Positions 9,196-19,604 are shown, counted from the stretch's first letter. The stretch: 63,347 bases of DNA from an uncultured Verrucomicrobia subdivision 3 bacterium (GCA_903878805.1 CAIRJF010000024.1:1-63347); one strand, 5' to 3'. Numbers and translations are program-made. Notes: generated by a model not told the origin, from the sequence alone.

Positions 9196-9228
9196 TCAAA
9201 CAAACAACCAAAAAAGCAACACCACCAT

Positions 9229-9307
9229 TATGAAAACACAAAGCAACCAACAGACCAACCTTGATGGCCCGTCCGGCACGGACTTCGGCGAAATCATCTT
9301 CGCCTAT
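9229..9307 (+). pseudogene. Truncated DUF6573-like gene, 5' end only
   Basis: The ATG at 9229 begins MKTQSNQQTNLDGPSG and runs into DFGEIIFAY. The FGE(I/V)I-x-x-Y pattern is what I recall from the N-terminus of DUF6573 proteins of mobile elements, which continue TRAQA. Here the similarity stops at about 9305-9307, where the sequence becomes the reverse complement of another gene. The frame stays open to 9550 only as antisense of that gene. Confidence 0.45.
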
Positions 9308-9493
9308 CGCATGCCGGTCAAACCCACAACAATCCAAGCACTGGGCTTTAATGGCTCGTCGAGGCGAGCATTTTCCCGCCCAAGCAGCCACGAAATGCCC
9401 TTTGGCCGATTCTGGCGTCGTCGCCAGCCGTCCGGCACGTTTGGCGGCGATTTTCTCACCGAGGGAAGAAGTTTGAATCTCTGCCGGTTTCAT
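9308..9493 (-). pseudogene. Truncated cysteine-pair mobile-element protein
   Basis: The start codon ATG at 9493 overlaps the stop of the upstream HTH gene (ATGA), which supports this strand. About 60 residues can be read: MKPAEIQTSSLGEKIAAK, then SPRRAIKAQCLDCCGFDRHA. The AIKAQCLDCCG motif belongs to small proteins common in phages and plasmids, which then have a second Cys-x3-C-x-LW-x-FR block. That second half is missing: the sequence switches at about 9308-9313 into the truncated plus-strand gene. The frame remains open to 8828, but this is antisense to the VWA-like gene. Confidence 0.5.
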
Positions 9494-9774
9494 TCGCAAC
9501 CTCCCCGTTGGAGGCGCAAGAGCGCGGCCTCTACTGATGGAAGATGGTAAATACAGCGGCGGCCAATTTTTACGCTGGGAATTTTGCCAGATCTGCGCCA
9601 GTTGAACAAAGTGCGGCGCGAGATTGGCAATCGCCGCAACATTTCTTTTTCGTCCAGAAATGTTTTGAGTTCCTTGCCGGATTCAAAGCGCGGCTCATAC
9701 TCATGTGGGATTGCCGCCAACTTCGGATTGTCCGTGGCGGGTTCGGGCTTGTTTGTGTATTGAACAGAGTCCAT
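9490..9774 (-). CDS. Excisionase/AlpA-like helix-turn-helix protein
   Basis: A 94-residue DNA-binding protein. After a 35-residue acidic N-terminus comes a MerR/excisionase-type winged helix: LDEKEMLRRLPISRRTLFNWRRSG, with the core LPISRRTLFNWRRSGKIP, followed by the wing VKIGRRCIYHLPSVEAAL. This is the layout of the helix-turn-helix 17 family used by excisionases and island regulators such as AlpA. It lies in the usual place between integrase and accessory genes. Its ATG lies inside a 9-bp inverted repeat that may be its own operator, and its stop overlaps the next gene by ATGA. Confidence 0.75.
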   Translation of the reverse strand: MDSVQYTNKPEPATDNPKLAAIPHEYEPRFESGKELKTFLDEKEMLRRLPISRRTLFNWRRSGKIPSVKIGRRCIYHLPSVEAALLRLQRGGCE

Positions 9775-9796
9775 GTGCTACCAATTACACATGGAC
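9769..9796. promoter_or_regulatory. Inverted repeat spanning the HTH start codon
   Basis: GTCCATGTG (9769-9777) and CACATGGAC (9788-9796) form a perfect 9-bp inverted repeat with a 10-nt spacer, about one helical turn. The first arm contains the start codon of the excisionase-like gene. This suggests translational masking or autorepression by the HTH protein. Confidence 0.45.
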
Positions 9797-9852
9797 AGTC
9801 GGATAGAAATTAGGGAGACCTGATTAAATCAGAATTGATTCCGTCAGCTCGA

Positions 9853-10653
9853 TCAATATTTGATTTTCAGCCCTGCAATAATCCGCCGGTAGCGAACAAA
9901 GGACTGGTGGTTGCGTTTTATTTTGCTTCTCTGCCGCGCAAGTTCTTGGTTTTCAAAGGAAGCAATTACTTCGCCCCACTGACCAGGGCGGGGTTTGCCA
10001 ATTTTGACCGTGCTCTTGTCTTTTCGCCACGCCTTTACAATTTGTTCGACCCGCTTTCCGGTGCCGGTTGAACAAGGATCAATAGCAAGCAGGATTTTTC
10101 CTCGGTTATCCCGCTCAACAACCTCCGCTGTCATCCGGCCTTGATGGGTAAATACATTTAACTGGCGGCGGGCGCAGTCAAGATTTTGGGCCACATTAAC
10201 TTTGATGAAATGCCCCGGCGACGGCAATTCCTTGCGATAATCATTCAACACGATCACGGCTCCAGGATTGTAACCGTGCTGCGGCAACATGATAATTCCC
10301 TGCATATCCTCCCGCCAGAGTTGTTGTTGTCGTTTCTTAAGTTTGGGCCATGAAAGAAAACTGAGCTTGGCGATTTCATGCGGCGGGAGAACCAACGGAG
10401 AAACCCCGGTCTGGTTTTGGAGGTAATGGTTTAGCGTTGTAGGCTGCCGACGAAAAATTTCCCACAGCCATGCTTCTATTGGCTGTTCCATCCCCGTCTT
10501 TTCCCACCAATGGTCATGGTCAAAATGCTCACGCCAAGGCTCGGCCAGGTGCCAGAGAAAATCTTTCGGTTTGGCCGCACACATTTCGACTATTTCTGCT
10601 TCAAGCAAAGTGAATGAAGATTTGAGTGATGACGGCGACATTGTCTGAATCAC
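9853..10653 (-). CDS. Hypothetical protein coupled to integrase remnant
   Basis: A 266-residue protein I do not recognise. Its GTG overlaps the stop codon of the integrase remnant (GTGA); an ATG four codons later (10641) is an alternative start. It is soluble, with no signal or membrane segments. The N-terminal half is rich in W, H and aromatic residues (FLWHLAEPWREHFDHDHWW) and the C-terminal half is basic (KIKRNHQSFVRYRRIIAGLKIKY, ending RIIAGLKIKY), consistent with nucleic-acid contact. There is no visible catalytic motif. It belongs to the minus-strand arm of the decayed element. Confidence 0.55.
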   Translation of the reverse strand: MIQTMSPSSLKSSFTLLEAEIVEMCAAKPKDFLWHLAEPWREHFDHDHWWEKTGMEQPIEAWLWEIFRRQPTTLNHYLQNQTGVSPLVLPPHEIAKLSFLSWPKLKKRQQQLWREDMQGIIMLPQHGYNPGAVIVLNDYRKELPSPGHFIKVNVAQNLDCARRQLNVFTHQGRMTAEVVERDNRGKILLAIDPCSTGTGKRVEQIVKAWRKDKSTVKIGKPRPGQWGEVIASFENQELARQRSKIKRNHQSFVRYRRIIAGLKIKY

Positions 10654-11351
10654 TTCGGTTTAACAGCAAACCATTTCTCCGCATCGGCCTTCGTGGCGAG
10701 TCCCTTGTAATGCGCGTGAATCATCGCGGGCGAGTTTCTGGTTTTAGGCGTGAAGTCCTTGAACGTCTTGGCGTAGATGGCCAAATGTTCCTTGCTCAAA
10801 TCGCAAGCCGCCGTGCCGGGGAACGTGCCGGCAAATTCCCGCAGCCATGAATTGATGTGGACGGCGTAGGTTTTCGACAGTTGCGCCCGTTTGCCCTCCT
10901 TGGCTACGGTTTTGTGTTGGCGTCCGGCGATAAATTCCTCGACGGCTTCCGTAATGCCTTTGCGCTTCACCGTAACCACCGTGCTGAGATACCCAGCCAC
11001 GGCTTCCTCCAAAGAGCGCCCGCGCAGTTTGGTGACGACCTCAGCGAATTCGGAAATGGCCCCCAGCAGTGAAAACTTGCGCCCGGTGGACTGATGGAGC
11101 GTGGCTAGACGTTCCAGTGCGGCGAGCGAGTCGCGGGACTGGCTAGCAGAAAGTGCGGCAGCCTGTGAGCCGCTGGCGGCTTCGCGCACGATGCGTTCGG
11201 CGGCGGCTTTGGCGGCAGGATAGGTGGCAAAAGTTTGCATCCGCCGCTTGCCTGCGACAGTGTGGGCGACACGGTAATAAGCGAATTTTCCGGCCGGGCG
11301 GTAGATTTTCGCCTTGCTCGATCTGTGGCGGATGGTGACGGGGAACCTCAC
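10650..11351 (-). pseudogene. Tyrosine integrase lacking its catalytic core
   Basis: A 233-residue frame. Residues 1-60 are the Verrucomicrobia-type integrase N-terminus (MRFPVTIRHRSSKAKIY, AAKAAAERIVREAASGSQAA). Residues 60-206 are the core-binding region, with a SAM-like segment at 150-200. At residue 206 the text jumps from FTPKTRN directly to SPAMIHAHYKGLATKADA. In intact relatives that second string is the very end of the protein, around the nucleophilic tyrosine (here Y215). The roughly 170 residues with the catalytic R, K and H-x-x-R are absent, so the remnant can bind but not recombine DNA. The deletion is in frame, at about 10734. It lies 80 bp from the 3' end of tRNA-Met, the expected attachment site. 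Confidence 0.8.
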
Positions 11352-11431
11352 ACGCTTGTCGGCGGACCGGGCTGAATTTTGTGCAAACTCTGTGCAAACT
11401 TCCTGACTATGTCCGTTTTCTTCAATAGAAA

Positions 11432-11508
11432 TGGTGCCAGCGAGTGGAATCGAACCACTGACCTCGGGCTTATGAGTCCCACGCTCTAACCAACTGAGCT
11501 ACGCTGGC
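11432..11508 (-). tRNA. tRNA-Met (CAU), CCA encoded
   Basis: A 77-nt cloverleaf. The acceptor GCCAGCG pairs perfectly with CGCTGGC, D arm GCTC/GAGC, anticodon loop CTCATAA, T arm AGTGG-TTCGATT-CCACT, discriminator A and encoded CCA. The anticodon stem is TGGGA/GCCCG with an A31-G39 mismatch and a U27-G43 wobble. The CAU anticodon fits elongator Met or Ile2; Ile2 is rejected because a canonical Ile2 gene lies at 47651-47726. The integrase remnant adjoins its 3' end. Confidence 0.92.
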
Positions 11509-11579
11509 CACCGAAACGGTCTAACATTCTGCGAACATTTTGCCTTCTGTCAAACCGGGAATTGCGCCAATCTGCCGCC

Positions 11580-12131
11580 GTGCAAAAACTGCCACGCACT
11601 TTTTATGACCGCGACACCAACCGCGTCGCGCGGGAATTGCTGGGAAAGCTGCTCGTCCACCAGTCTGAAGGCGTTGAGCAGATTGGGAAAATCGTTGAAG
11701 TCGAGGCATATCTCGGCGCATACGACCTCGCCGCGCATTCGGCAAAAGGCCTGACAGAGCGCACCAAAACCATGTTTGGCCCGCCGGGGTTTGCCTATGT
11801 CTATCTGATCTACGGCCTGCATCATTGCATGAACGTCGTGACCGAACAGGAAGGCAACGGCGCCGCCGTTTTGCTGCGCGCCATTGAACCCGTGAAAAAT
11901 TTGGCAGGCAAAACCAATGGTCCCGGCCTGCTCTGCCGCGCAATGAAAATTGACCGCCGCCGGAATGCGCATGATTTGTTGAGCGACAATTTCTTCATCG
12001 CCGAACCGGACACCGCTGAAAAATTCTCCATCGTCAAGCGCCCGCGCATCGGCGTGGATTATGCCGGGCATTGGGCGAAGCGGCTGCTCCGGTTTTACAT
12101 CAAAGACAATCATTTCATTTCCCGGAGATGA
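11580..12131 (+). CDS. mpg: DNA-3-methyladenine glycosylase (AAG/MPG family)
   Basis: A 183-residue base-excision repair enzyme that removes alkylated purines such as 3-methyladenine. Family landmarks are present: LPRTFYDRDTNRVARELLGKLL at the start (core FYDRDTNRVARELLG), the catalytic stretch IVEVEAYLGAYDLAAHSAKG, then TMFGPPGFAYVYLIYGLHHCMN and the RPRIGVDYAG region (core GIHYCMN-type YGLHHCMN). A TTG at 11562 would add six residues; the GTG at 11580 gives the usual family start. It begins 71 bp from the tRNA-Met gene, on the opposite strand, and is probably transcribed with the prohibitin-like gene downstream. Length agrees with the family (180-200). Confidence 0.92.
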   Translation: MQKLPRTFYDRDTNRVARELLGKLLVHQSEGVEQIGKIVEVEAYLGAYDLAAHSAKGLTERTKTMFGPPGFAYVYLIYGLHHCMNVVTEQEGNGAAVLLRAIEPVKNLAGKTNGPGLLCRAMKIDRRRNAHDLLSDNFFIAEPDTAEKFSIVKRPRIGVDYAGHWAKRLLRFYIKDNHFISRR

Positions 12132-12194
12132 CTGTTTTTAACTTGCAGCGACGTGCCGCCTGATAAATGCTGGCTTAACAAATTCAGATTATTT

Positions 12195-13001
12195 ATGCCT
12201 CCTCAAACTGTTGCCAAACTCGTCGGTGTTGCCGTCATCATCTTTGTCATCGTCATCGCCGCGTCGAGCGGTTCGTATGTTGTCCAGCCCGGCGAGCGTG
12301 GCGTGGAAGTGACGCTCGGCAAAGTGTCGCCGGTGTTCAAACCGGAAGGCTTCGGTTACAAGACGCCGTTCATCACCACTATTGTGCCGGTCACCATTCG
12401 GCAGCAGACGCGCGATGCCCAGGCGGCATGCTACTCCTCGGATTTGCAGCAGGTAAAAATGGATTTGCGAGTGCTGTATCGGATCCCGGAAGCGAGTGTC
12501 GTGCAGATTTATCAGGGCTTCGCGGGCGATCCGTTTGACAGCTTGATTGCGCCACGCGTGCAGGAGGCCATGAAGGAAGTCACCGCGTTGGAAAGCGCCG
12601 AACAAATCGTGAAAAATCGCGAGGAAATCAAAACCAAGGCGCTGGCGTCCACGCGCTTGAAAATCGGCGCAATGCTCGTCGTGGAAGATGTCGTGATTCA
12701 AAACATCGATCTTTCTCCCGAACTGGAAACCGCCATCGAAGCCAAGATGGTGCAGGAACAGGAAGCCGCCAAAGCCAAATTCACACAGCAGAAAGCGCAG
12801 ATTGAAGCCGACACCGTGGTCATCAAAGCGAAGGGCGACGCGGAATCCATCCGCATCCGTGGCGAGGCGCTCAAAGAGACGCCGGCGTTCATTGATTTGC
12901 AAATCGTGGAAAAATGGGATGGCAAGGCACCGTTGTATGTCGGTGGCGCGGGCAGTGGCGGCGTAAGCATGCTCTTACCGGCGGTTAACCTTCAAAAATA
13001 A
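12195..13001 (+). CDS. Prohibitin-like SPFH/band 7 membrane protein
   Basis: A 268-residue protein with one N-terminal membrane segment (about 5-28, VAVIIFVIVIAASS) followed by a band 7/SPFH domain (GSYVVQPGERGVEVTLGKVS onward; core QPGERGVEVTLGK). Middle motifs are DLRVLYRIPEASV and IAPRVQEAMKEVTA, followed by a long E/A/K-rich coiled coil at about 175-235 and a C-terminus with LQIVEKWDGKAP, which is typical of prohibitins. Bacterial prohibitin-like proteins form membrane ring scaffolds and often bind AAA+ proteases. A GTG at 12153 would extend the frame by 14 residues; the ATG directly before the membrane segment is preferred. A small two-span membrane protein gene follows 29 bp later. Confidence 0.88.
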   Translation: MPPQTVAKLVGVAVIIFVIVIAASSGSYVVQPGERGVEVTLGKVSPVFKPEGFGYKTPFITTIVPVTIRQQTRDAQAACYSSDLQQVKMDLRVLYRIPEASVVQIYQGFAGDPFDSLIAPRVQEAMKEVTALESAEQIVKNREEIKTKALASTRLKIGAMLVVEDVVIQNIDLSPELETAIEAKMVQEQEAAKAKFTQQKAQIEADTVVIKAKGDAESIRIRGEALKETPAFIDLQIVEKWDGKAPLYVGGAGSGGVSMLLPAVNLQK

Positions 13002-13030
13002 GGCGACAGCAATTTCTTTTCAGCCACGCC

Positions 13031-13225
13031 ATGAATCCCCGCTGGATTGCAATTTTAAAGCTCGGCATCCTGCTGCTGGCGGTCGCGGTTTTGCTTCTGA
13101 TTTTTCCGCGCGCGTATGAGTTTGTGGCCATGGCCGCGCGCGACTTGCGCTATTTTTGGTGGCTGGTTCTTTTGCTGCTGCTCGGCATCTGGCTCATTTG
13201 GGGTTTGGGTGCGAAGAAAAAATAA
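13031..13225 (+). CDS. Small membrane protein, two helices
   Basis: A 64-residue protein with two hydrophobic helices (about 8-25 and 42-58, KLGILLLAVAVLLLIF and WWLVLLLLLGIWLIWGL) and a lysine tail GAKKK. It starts 29 bp after the prohibitin-like gene and ends just before a strong terminator, so the two are probably cotranscribed. No family was recognised. It could be a small subunit or regulator of the prohibitin complex; this is only inferred from position. Confidence 0.6.
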   Translation: MNPRWIAILKLGILLLAVAVLLLIFPRAYEFVAMAARDLRYFWWLVLLLLLGIWLIWGLGAKKK

Positions 13226-13260
13226 AAAATGCGGCAGGGATTTCTCCGCCGCCGCATTTT
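13226..13260. terminator. Bidirectional rho-independent terminator
   Basis: AAAATGCGGC (13226-13235) and GCCGCATTTT (13251-13260) pair perfectly over 10 bp around a 15-nt loop, with A and T runs at the two ends. It lies between the plus-strand membrane-protein gene and the convergent clpP gene and can serve both. Confidence 0.8.
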
Positions 13261-13281
13261 GGTAAAAGCTGGAAGCAATTC

Positions 13282-13920
13282 CTAAACTTTTTCGCCGCCG
13301 GGAATTTCCTTGCGCGACTGCACGACCAAATCCACCAAGCCGTATTTCTTCGCCTCCTCGGCGCTCATGAAATTGTCCCGGTCGCAATCTTTTTCCACCT
13401 GCTCGACAGTTTGCCCCGTGTGCTTGGAAAGGATGCCGTTCAACGTATTTTTCAATTTGAGCATGTGCTTCACGCGGATTTCCACATCGCTGGCCTGACC
13501 TTCTGCCCCGCCGAGGACTTGATGAATCATGATGTTGGAATTCGGCAGCGCAAACCGCTTGCCCTTCGTGCCCGCGCACAGCAGCACCGCGCCCATGCTC
13601 GCCGCTTGGCCGACGCAGTAGGTATTAATGTCGCAAGTCATGTATTGCATCGTGTCGTAAATTGCCAAGCCCGCCGAGACGCTGCCACCGGGCGAATTGA
13701 TGTAAAAATGCACGCCCTTCTTCGGATCGGTCATCTGCAAAAACAGCAGTTGCGCGACAATGACGTTGGCGATGCCGTCGTCCACCGGCGTGCCGAGAAA
13801 AATAATTCGGTCAACGAGCAGACGCGAAAAAATGTCAAACTGGCGCTCGCCGCGCGCGGTTTGTTCAATGACAGTCGGATAAGGAATAATCGAATTTTGC
13901 ATGGCGAATAGATACTTCAT
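13282..13920 (-). CDS. clpP: ATP-dependent Clp protease proteolytic subunit
   Basis: A 212-residue serine protease subunit that forms the tetradecameric ClpP barrel fed by ClpX/ClpA-type unfoldases. The catalytic triad is visible: S108 in GQAASMGA, H133 in [10 protein letters not shown] and D182 in DRDNF. The handle region is normal. An alternative start at the internal ATG (13902, MQNSIIPYP) would remove six residues; propeptide processing at this end is common in the family. No clpX gene follows within the window. It converges on the prohibitin operon and diverges from birA. Confidence 0.96.
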   Translation of the reverse strand: MKYLFAMQNSIIPYPTVIEQTARGERQFDIFSRLLVDRIIFLGTPVDDGIANVIVAQLLFLQMTDPKKGVHFYINSPGGSVSAGLAIYDTMQYMTCDINTYCVGQAASMGAVLLCAGTKGKRFALPNSNIMIHQVLGGAEGQASDVEIRVKHMLKLKNTLNGILSKHTGQTVEQVEKDCDRDNFMSAEEAKKYGLVDLVVQSRKEIPGGEKV

Positions 13921-14024
13921 TTGCGCCGCTTCGCAAATGAAGAATTATTGATTGATAATGAAAACGTATGTTCTATGGTGGCGGCATCAGCATCGGCAAC
14001 GCCCCTGCGGGCAAATGTGGTTAA

Positions 14025-15008
14025 ATGCTCATGACAACGGACGCCAAAATTCTCTCCGCCCTGCGCGCCAATCCCGACGGCGTTTCCGGCGCGCAATTGG
14101 CAGAACAGCTCGCCATCAGTCGCGCGGCGATTTGGTCGCGCATTGAAGAATTGCGTAAGGCTGGATATGAAATCGAAGCTGGCCCGCATTTTGGTTATCG
14201 CCTCATCGGTTCGCCGGACGCGTTACATGCGGACGATTTGCTGGCTCGGTTGGGCAAAACCAAAGTCATCGGGCGTGACATTCGTGTGTTTGAAGAAACT
14301 ACTTCTACCAACGACGTGATTGAAAAGCTGGCGCGCGATAGCGTGAAAGAAGGCGTCGTGGTTTTTGCCGAATCACAGACGAAAGGTCGCGGGCGGCTCG
14401 GCCGGAAATGGATGTCGCCGACGCACAAAGGACTTTGGTTTTCAGTTTTGCTGCGCCCGGAGTTGACGCCGCAGGAAACAACGCAGTTGACCGTTGCTTC
14501 CGCCACCGCATTGCGTCGCGCGATAAAAAATGTTGCGGGAATTGCTGCCGAAATAAAGTGGCCGAACGATTTGCTCATCGACGGGAAAAAAGTCGTCGGC
14601 ATCCTGACCGAGATGAGCGCGGAAGTGGATCGCGTGCGGCACGTCATTCTCGGTATCGGCGTGGACGTGAATCAGGATGCGACGGAATTTCCGCCGGAGC
14701 TGCGCAAGATTGCCACGTCGCTGAAGGCCGAAGCGGGCGAGGAAATTTGCCGCGCGGAACTCGCGACGGAAATTTTGCGGCAATTGGATTTTGATTATGC
14801 CCGAATTTGCAGCGGCAAGTTCGCGCAGGTGGCGGACGAATGGGAAACTGGTTGTCTGACGATTGGAAAAAATGTTTCGGTGCAGATGGGAATGCGGCAG
14901 ATTCGCGGTTGTGCGGAGGCTTTGGATGATGACGGCGCGCTGCTCGTCCGCACGGAACACGGGCATCTGGAACGCATCATCGGCGGCGACGTCACTTTGG
15001 AAAAATGA
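14025..15008 (+). CDS. birA: Bifunctional biotin-protein ligase / biotin operon repressor
   Basis: A 327-residue enzyme that attaches biotin to acetyl-CoA carboxylase carrier protein through biotinyl-AMP. Residues 1-65 are a winged helix (GAQLAEQLAISRAAIWSRIE, core AISRAAIWSRIEELR), so it may also regulate transcription. The ligase domain has the adenylate loop GRGRLGRKW (121-129), KWPNDLLIDGKKVVGIL (178-194, core KWPNDLLIDGKK) and the SH3-like C-terminal domain (ETGCLTIGKNVSV). Two ATGs lie at 14025 and 14031. Its stop overlaps the coaX start by ATGA. No classical paired BirA box was seen in the upstream gap. Confidence 0.95.
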   Translation: MLMTTDAKILSALRANPDGVSGAQLAEQLAISRAAIWSRIEELRKAGYEIEAGPHFGYRLIGSPDALHADDLLARLGKTKVIGRDIRVFEETTSTNDVIEKLARDSVKEGVVVFAESQTKGRGRLGRKWMSPTHKGLWFSVLLRPELTPQETTQLTVASATALRRAIKNVAGIAAEIKWPNDLLIDGKKVVGILTEMSAEVDRVRHVILGIGVDVNQDATEFPPELRKIATSLKAEAGEEICRAELATEILRQLDFDYARICSGKFAQVADEWETGCLTIGKNVSVQMGMRQIRGCAEALDDDGALLVRTEHGHLERIIGGDVTLEK

Positions 15009-15763
15009 TTTTACTCTTCGACATCGGCAACACGCACACGCACCTCGGCCTCGCCGATGGCAAACGCGTGTTCAAACAAACTGACATCTCCACGTTGACG
15101 TGGTTTGGCGGCGGCGCGGCGGCGCTGGTCAAAAAATTTGCGGGTAAAAACAAAATTACCGGCGCAATTTTATGCAGCGTGGTGCCACGCGCCACGCCCT
15201 TGGTGAAAAAATTTGTTCGTGCTGCTTGGAAAGTTAATGTGCTCGAATTGAATCCGACCACGATTCGTGGTGTGGGCATTGATTATCCGAAGCCAAACTC
15301 GATTGGCCCGGATCGTTTGGCAAACGCGGTGGCGGCAAAAAATAGTTTCGGTGCGCCGGTGGTGGTGGTGGATTTTGGCACGGCGGTCACGTTTGATGTG
15401 GTGAACGCAAAAGGCAATTACGTCGGCGGCATCATCGCGCCGGGGCTGGCGGCAATGACGGATTACTTGCACGAAAGAACGGCGCTGCTGCCGAGAATTA
15501 AAATTCGCGAAATCAACTCCGCCATCGGCAAAAGCACGGAACACGCGATGCTCGTCGGTGCGGTGCATGGCTATCGCGGATTGGTGCGCGAGTTGATTGG
15601 CGAACTGAAGCGCGAGTTGAAAATAAAAAAATTGCCGGTCGTAGCCACGGGCGGTTACGCAAAACTGATTGCGGCGAAGCTGCCGGAAATTTCCGCCGTC
15701 GCGCCGGATTTGACGCTCGAAGGTTTGCGGTTGGTGTGGCAAGCCCACTCTGCCGGTCGGTGA
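15005..15763 (+). CDS. coaX: Type III pantothenate kinase
   Basis: A 252-residue kinase that phosphorylates pantothenate, the first step of coenzyme A synthesis. The ASKHA-fold motifs are in place: phosphate-binding DIGNTHTHLG (6-15), GPDRLANAVAA (101-111), VVDFGTAVTFDVV (120-132, with the catalytic aspartate) and GGIIAPGLAAM. Its ATG overlaps the birA stop, so translation is coupled; birA-coaX pairs are common in bacteria and link biotin and CoA cofactor supply. Length is typical for type III enzymes, which are insensitive to feedback by CoA. Confidence 0.95.
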   Translation: MILLFDIGNTHTHLGLADGKRVFKQTDISTLTWFGGGAAALVKKFAGKNKITGAILCSVVPRATPLVKKFVRAAWKVNVLELNPTTIRGVGIDYPKPNSIGPDRLANAVAAKNSFGAPVVVVDFGTAVTFDVVNAKGNYVGGIIAPGLAAMTDYLHERTALLPRIKIREINSAIGKSTEHAMLVGAVHGYRGLVRELIGELKRELKIKKLPVVATGGYAKLIAAKLPEISAVAPDLTLEGLRLVWQAHSAGR

Positions 15764-15817
15764 GCCACTCATTCCGCGATTGAGTCCGGCGTTTTTTCGC
15801 GTAACATCTTCGGCTCT

Positions 15818-18595
<2,778 letters not shown>

Positions 18596-18606
18596 AAATC
18601 CTAACC

Positions 18607-18671
18607 GCGAAATACGCCAAATACGCGAACATTAAAAAGCATTTTCCTTTCGCGTATTTGGCGTATTTCGC
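18607..18671. repeat. 21-bp perfect inverted repeat with internal repeats
   Basis: The left arm at 18607-18627 and right arm at 18651-18671 are exact reverse complements over 21 bp, with a 23-nt loop. Each arm contains two near-copies of an AAATACGC unit (GCGAAATACGC, CAAATACGCG). It lies between convergent leuS and the ArsR-methyltransferase gene, ending 3 bp before the latter's stop codon. It may act as a bidirectional terminator or belong to an intergenic palindrome family. Confidence 0.75.
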
Positions 18672-18674
18672 AGT

Positions 18675-19604
18675 TTATTTTTCACCGCTCGCCAGAATGG
18701 TCTGAAAATGCGGCGGCTGTTCCTCGGCGGCAACGATGCTGATTTCAATTTTCTTGAAACCGGCGGCTTCGAGCCAGCGGTGCAAATCGCTCTCCGCAAA
18801 ACCGAGCCAGCGGTCGCCATAAAGTTCGCGCGCCTTGTCGAAATTATGCTTGAGCAAATCGAGCAGTAAAATTTGTCCGCGCGGTTTCAGAATTTTATGC
18901 GCGGCGGCGATGGCGTCCGCCGGAATCTCGGCGTGATGCAAGGCCTGGCTCAAGATCACGAGGTCAACGCTGTTCGCGTCAATCGGCGGGTTTTGCAAAT
19001 CGCCTTGGCGAAATTCTAAATTCTTGAGGTGATTCTTTTTCGCCTTGGCCGCGCCGAACGCCACGATTTTTTCCGAGTTGTCCACGGCGATGACTTTTTT
19101 ACAGCGGCGCGCGAGCAGTTCGCTTAACAAACCTTCGCCCGCGCCCAAGTCAGCCACGGTGATGCTGGGCAACATGCGTAGCAACAAATGTCCGAACGCC
19201 TGCCATGAGCGTCCCGGTCCGTAAACTCGGTCGAATCGCCCGGCGACTTGGTTGAAGAAAACCTGCGCCTGTTCCTTGCGGCGGGCGAGCACGCGCTTGA
19301 GATTGATCTGGTCGCTATCATGTTCGGCAAGTTCTTTGGCGCCACGGATGGCGAGTTGGATGAATTCGCTGGCGACGGAATCAGCCTGCGGATTGAGTTT
19401 GTAAAACGTGCGCTTGCCGTCGCGCCGTGACTTCACCAGTGCGCAGTCTGCGAGCAATCCAAGATGCGTGGAGATGCGCGACTGACCGAGGCGCGTGATT
19501 TCCTGTAGTTCGTTCACAGACAGCTCGTCCTTTTCCAACAGGGCGACGATGCGCAGCCGCGTCTGGTCAGACAGCGCCCGCAAAGATTTAAGGGTTGAGG
19601 TCAT
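18675..19604 (-). CDS. ArsR-family regulator fused to SAM methyltransferase (SahR-like)
   Basis: A 309-residue fusion. Residues 1-75 are an ArsR winged helix (LRALSDQTRLRIVALL; GQSRISTHLGLLADCALV; wing SRRDGKRTFYKLN). Residues 130-300 are a Rossmann methyltransferase domain with SAM motif I VADLGAGEG (150-158) and acidic motif II VIAVDNS (171-177), followed by LVILSQALHH. It diverges from metK-ahcY. A proteobacterial regulator with this domain order, SahR, senses S-adenosylhomocysteine and represses methionine-cycle genes, so the same role is proposed here. The metal-binding cysteines of arsenic-type ArsR are absent. Several operator-like repeats fill the divergent gap. Confidence 0.85.
   Translation of the reverse strand: MTSTLKSLRALSDQTRLRIVALLEKDELSVNELQEITRLGQSRISTHLGLLADCALVKSRRDGKRTFYKLNPQADSVASEFIQLAIRGAKELAEHDSDQINLKRVLARRKEQAQVFFNQVAGRFDRVYGPGRSWQAFGHLLLRMLPSITVADLGAGEGLLSELLARRCKKVIAVDNSEKIVAFGAAKAKKNHLKNLEFRQGDLQNPPIDANSVDLVILSQALHHAEIPADAIAAAHKILKPRGQILLLDLLKHNFDKARELYGDRWLGFAESDLHRWLEAAGFKKIEISIVAAEEQPPHFQTILASGEK

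Noticed and set aside
13921-14024. BirA operator between clpP and birA
   Set aside because: The expected paired TTGTAAACC-type half sites with a 15-nt spacer are not present.
15764-15817. T-box leader for leuS (and similarly for valS)
   Set aside because: The leader is too short and lacks the conserved T-box sequence; the valS leader contains only the repeat palindrome.
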